Origin: Anaeramoeba ignava
Taxonomy: Eukaryota; Metamonada; Anaeramoebidae
Direction: 5' to 3'
Assembly (NCBI GenBank): GCA_028826165.1
Contig: JAPDFW010000067.1
Location: 62,001 to 126,000 of the forward strand
DNA: 64,000 bases
Positions within the stretch are counted from its first letter, which is position 1. Each line of letters starts with the position of its first letter. Under the pieces are notes generated by a model. That model was not told the origin of the DNA. It searched no databases and worked only from the letters and a program-made list of their open reading frames with translations. Of this stretch, positions 60,365 to 64,000 are shown piece by piece. Made by a program: the position numbers and the translations under genes.

Positions 60365-61695
60365 TTATAAATTTTCGATATTCCATTTTGAATTTGAATT
60401 TTGTTTTGAATTTGAATTTTGTTTTGAATTTGAATTTTGTTTTGAATTTGAATTTGAATTTGAATTTGAATTTGAATTTTGTTTTGACTTTGAATTTTGT
60501 TTTGACTTTGAATTTGAATTTTGTTTTGACTTTGAATTTGAATTTGAATTTGAATTTTGTTTTGAATTTGAATTTGAATTTGAATTTGAATTTTGTTTTG
60601 ACTTTGATTTCTTTGGTTTTTTTAAAGGTTGTTTTAAATCATCTTGTTGAGGAACTTGAATTAGATAATTATTTATTTCATTCTTTTGTTTTTGTTGAGA
60701 ATTGGCATTGATATTTTGACGAAAATTTTTGTTAAAACCATTTTTAATTTTATCAATCTTCTTTTTGGAAATTGGATTTGAATTTTTTTGAGAAGGAGAT
60801 TGACTTTGATTGGAAAAATCTTCTTCTTTTGGAGGAACAAAAATTTGATTAAATTTTCTCCTTTTCTCTTCAGAAATTTGTTTTTTTTTTTGAGCTTTTT
60901 TTCCATTTCGATATTTTTGCTTTTCAGAAAGAAAATATTCTCCACTTTCCATTTGCAAGTCAATTTTACGAGGAAGTTGAGGAGGAGGAAAAGGAGAATA
61001 ATCTTTTTTTTCGATCTTCTTTTTTTTTTTTTTCTCCTTTCTTTTCAAATTTCTTTTTTGGAAGTGAGGCAAATAACGGTCCCAATTTTCATTTTGAAGT
61101 GAGGGATCCTTTGCAAGCTCTCGCTTAATCATGAGTTCCTGGATATGATAAACGGGATGGATGTTATTCATACAGTCTTCAACGACTCGCTGGACTTGTT
61201 TCAACCCTTTGTAGTCTCCCATAACGCTAACCGTGTTTCCCTGGACAAGAATGTAGCAATTAGTCAAGAGTTCAAGTGCCTTGAGTGTCTGCGAACGCGG
61301 TCCTATTAGCCGTTGCCTTCTTTTCACAAACCGTTCTTTATTTTTCACCATTTTCCCGATTTGAATGATTTCGCATGCCATTCCGTCTTCTAGTATTTTG
61401 ACAGCTTGTTCATATGGCATACTCCGTGAAAGCAACTTGATCATATCTCGTGCTTTCAGGATTATGTATGGATCATATGTTTTTTCTGTTGTTGATACAG
61501 ACATTGTTCCGTGAATTAAATCTAATTCGCAATTTATTTTAACTGCTTTTAATGATTGTGTTACTTTCCCCCAAATGGATTGCAGGTATTTTTCTCGGTA
61601 TTTTGGGAATATTACTGAAAATGTGCTTACTTCGAGAAGTCCATCCGGATTATCTTCGGATGTAAATTTTTCAATTTCCCAAGGATTTATTTCTT
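60365..61695 (-). CDS. KRR1: KRR1 small-subunit processome protein, 5' end outside
   Basis: This exon starts after a TTTCTTTAG acceptor (61697-61696) and reads [34 protein letters not shown], then [28 protein letters not shown], then the KH region ([36 protein letters not shown]) and [24 protein letters not shown]1 is needed for 18S rRNA maturation in the nucleolus. The human GPKG loop is GPRS here. The C-terminal part is low-complexity (SNSNSKQNS repeats from 5-9-base units). The first exon is beyond the window, so roughly the first 20-30 residues are missing. Confidence 0.93.
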
Positions 61696-64000
61696 CTAAA
61701 GAAATAAAATTAATTATAAAATTATTAATAAAATTAAATATAAAATTATTTATAAAATTAATTATAAAATTATTTATAAAATTATTTATAAAATTATTTA
61801 TAAAATTAATTATTAAATTATTTATAAAATTATTTATAAAATTATTTATAAAATTATTTATAAAATTATTTATAAATTTATTATAAAATTATTTATAAAA
61901 TTATTTATAAAATTATTTATAAAATTATTTATAAAATTATTTATAAAATTATTTATAAATTTATTATAAAATTAATTATTAAATTATTTATAAAATTATT
62001 TATAAAATTATTTAAAAATTATTTATAAAATTAAATATAAAATTAATTATAAAATTAATTATAAAAATTATTTATAAAATTATTTATAAAATTAATTATT
62101 AAATTATTTATAAAATTAAATATAAAATTATTTATAAAATTATTTATAAAATTATTTATAAAATTATTTATAAAATTAATTATTAAATTATTTATAAAAT
62201 TATTTATAAAATTAAATATAAAATTATTTATAAAATTATTTATAAAATTAATTATAAAATTATTTATAAATTTATTTATAAAATTATTTATAAAATTATA
62301 TATAAAATTAAATATAAAATTATTTATAAAATTATTTATAAAATTATTTATAAAATTATTTATTAAATTATTTATTAAATTATTTATTAAATTATTTATA
62401 AAATTATTTATAAAATTATATATAAAAATTATATATAAAAATTAAATATAAAATTATTTATAAAAATTAAATATAAAATTATTTATTAAATTATTTATAA
62501 AATTAAATATAAAATTATTTATTAAATTATTTATAAAATTATTTATTAAATTATTTATAATATTATTTATAAAATTATTTATAAAATTATTTATAAAATT
62601 ATTTATTAAATTTATTATAAAATTAATTATTAAATTATTTATAAAATTATTTATAAAATTATTTATAAAATTATTTATTAAATTATTTATAAAATTATTT
62701 ATAAAATTATTTATAAAATTATTTATAAAATTATTTATAAAATTAATTATAAAATTATTTATAATATTATTTATAAAATTAATTATTAAATTATTTATAA
62801 AATTAAATATAAAATTAAATATAAAATTATTTATAAAATTAAATATTAAATTATTTATAATATTATTTATAATATTATTTATAATATTATTTATAAAATT
62901 ATTTATAAAATTAAATATAAATTTATTATTAAATTAATTATAAAATTATTTATAATATTAATTATAAAATTATTTATAATATTAATTATAAAATTATTTA
63001 TAAAATTAAATATAAAATTATTTATTAAATTATTTATAATATTATTTATAATATTATTTATAAAATTAATTATAAAATTATTTATAAATTTATTATTAAA
63101 TTAATTATAAATTTAATATAAAATTAATTATAATATTATTTATAAAATTATTTATAATATTATTTATAATATTAAATATTAAATTAAATATAAAATTATT
63201 TTATAAAATTAATTATAATATTATTTATAAAATTAATTATAAAATTATTTATAAAATTAATTATAAAATTATTTATAAAAATTATTTATAAAAATTATTT
63301 ATAAAATTATATATTAAATTAAATATAAAATTATTTACAAAATTAATTATAAAATTATTTATAAAATTATTTATTAAATTATTTATAAAATTATTTATAA
63401 AATTAATTATTAAATTATTTATAAAATTATTTATAAAATTAAATATAAAATTATTTATAAAATTATTTATAAAATTATTTATAAAATTATTTATAAAATT
63501 ATTAATAAAATTATTTATAAAAATTATTTATAAAATTATTTATTAAATTATTTATAAAATTATTTATAAAATTATTTATAAAATTATTTATAAAATTATT
63601 TATAAAATTAAATATAAAATTAATTATAAAATTAATTATAAAAATTAATTATAAAATTAATTATAAAATTATTTATAAAATTATTTTATAAAATTATTTA
63701 TAAAAATTATTTATTAAATTATTTATTAAATTATTTATAAAATTATTTATAAAAATTATATATAAAATTATTTATAAAATTATTTATAAAATTATTTATA
63801 AAATTAATTATAAAATTATTTATAAAATTAATTATAATATTATTTATAAAATTATTTATTAAATTATTTATAAAATTAAATATAAAATTATATATTAAAT
63901 TAATTATAAAATTATTTATAAAATTATATATAAAATTAATTATAAAAATTAAATATTAAATTAATTATAAAATTAATTATAAAATTATTTATAAAAAAAT
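61696..64000 (-). repeat. KRR1 intron over 2.3 kb: ATTTATAAAATT array
   Basis: The sequence upstream of the KRR1 acceptor is a 12-bp tandem array (AATTATTTATAA, AATTAATTATAA, AATTAAATATAA variants) that runs to the window end. The downstream exon lacks a start codon and begins at a phase-2 boundary inside conserved KRR1 sequence, so the array is intronic at least at this end. No gene is seen. Confidence 0.8.

Overview
The window is nuclear DNA of a unicellular eukaryote with a very AT-rich genome. Evidence: GT-AG spliceosomal introns, an elongation factor 1-alpha gene, a cytosolic-type PheRS beta, RPB9, KRR1 and a CFAP44-like ciliary protein. A beta-propeller/cysteine-repeat surface protein, Asn/Gln-rich low-complexity tracts and a succinyl-CoA ligase alpha with an organelle-type leader would suit an anaerobic amoeboflagellate. 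Anaeramoeba is my best guess (inference, about 50%). TAA, TAG and TGA behave as stops.

Layout. 1-31063 is a giant inverted repeat: left arm 1-14692, a 471-bp unique loop (14693-15163), right arm 15164 to about 31063. The right arm reads cleanly: a surface-protein gene (15286-19477), CFAP44 (19583-23796) and, convergent with it, PheRS beta (31177-23914). PheRS beta has eight exons that add up to exactly 594 codons. Two of its seven introns are enormous (2908 and 2199 nt) and consist of AT-rich tandem repeats. The left arm carries an intact, slightly diverged copy of the surface gene, head to head with the first. Beyond a deletion junction at about 10683 it holds shredded copies of CFAP44 and PheRS beta.

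31178-64000 holds a divergent PheRS/EF-1alpha promoter with a perfect TGACGTCA site, then EF-1alpha, a FYVE-like zinc-finger ORF running into a Fab1/PIKfyve-type kinase locus (heavily frame-broken), RPB9, a CLU/CLUH homologue that seems to carry an N-terminal PH domain, and succinyl-CoA ligase alpha with a 768-nt repeat intron. These are followed by a four-PH plus EF-hand protein, a NEPRO/Rmp1-like nucleolar protein, a possible structured RNA, about 4.4 kb of a roughly 145-bp AT satellite, a CENP-W-like histone-fold protein, a small unknown protein and KRR1, whose upstream intron exceeds 2.3 kb and leaves the window.

Many genes outside the right arm carry single-base indels, often in homopolymers (EF-1alpha, PH/EF-hand gene, NEPRO, CENP-W-like, CLU, PIKfyve). 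Some of these are probably uncorrected sequence errors, so broken frames here are weak evidence for pseudogenes. Most genes are housekeeping (translation, ribosome and RNase MRP biogenesis, transcription, mitochondria-related metabolism, phosphoinositide signalling, cilium) and do not form one pathway. I saw no tRNA, rRNA, CRISPR array, insertion sequence or transposase.
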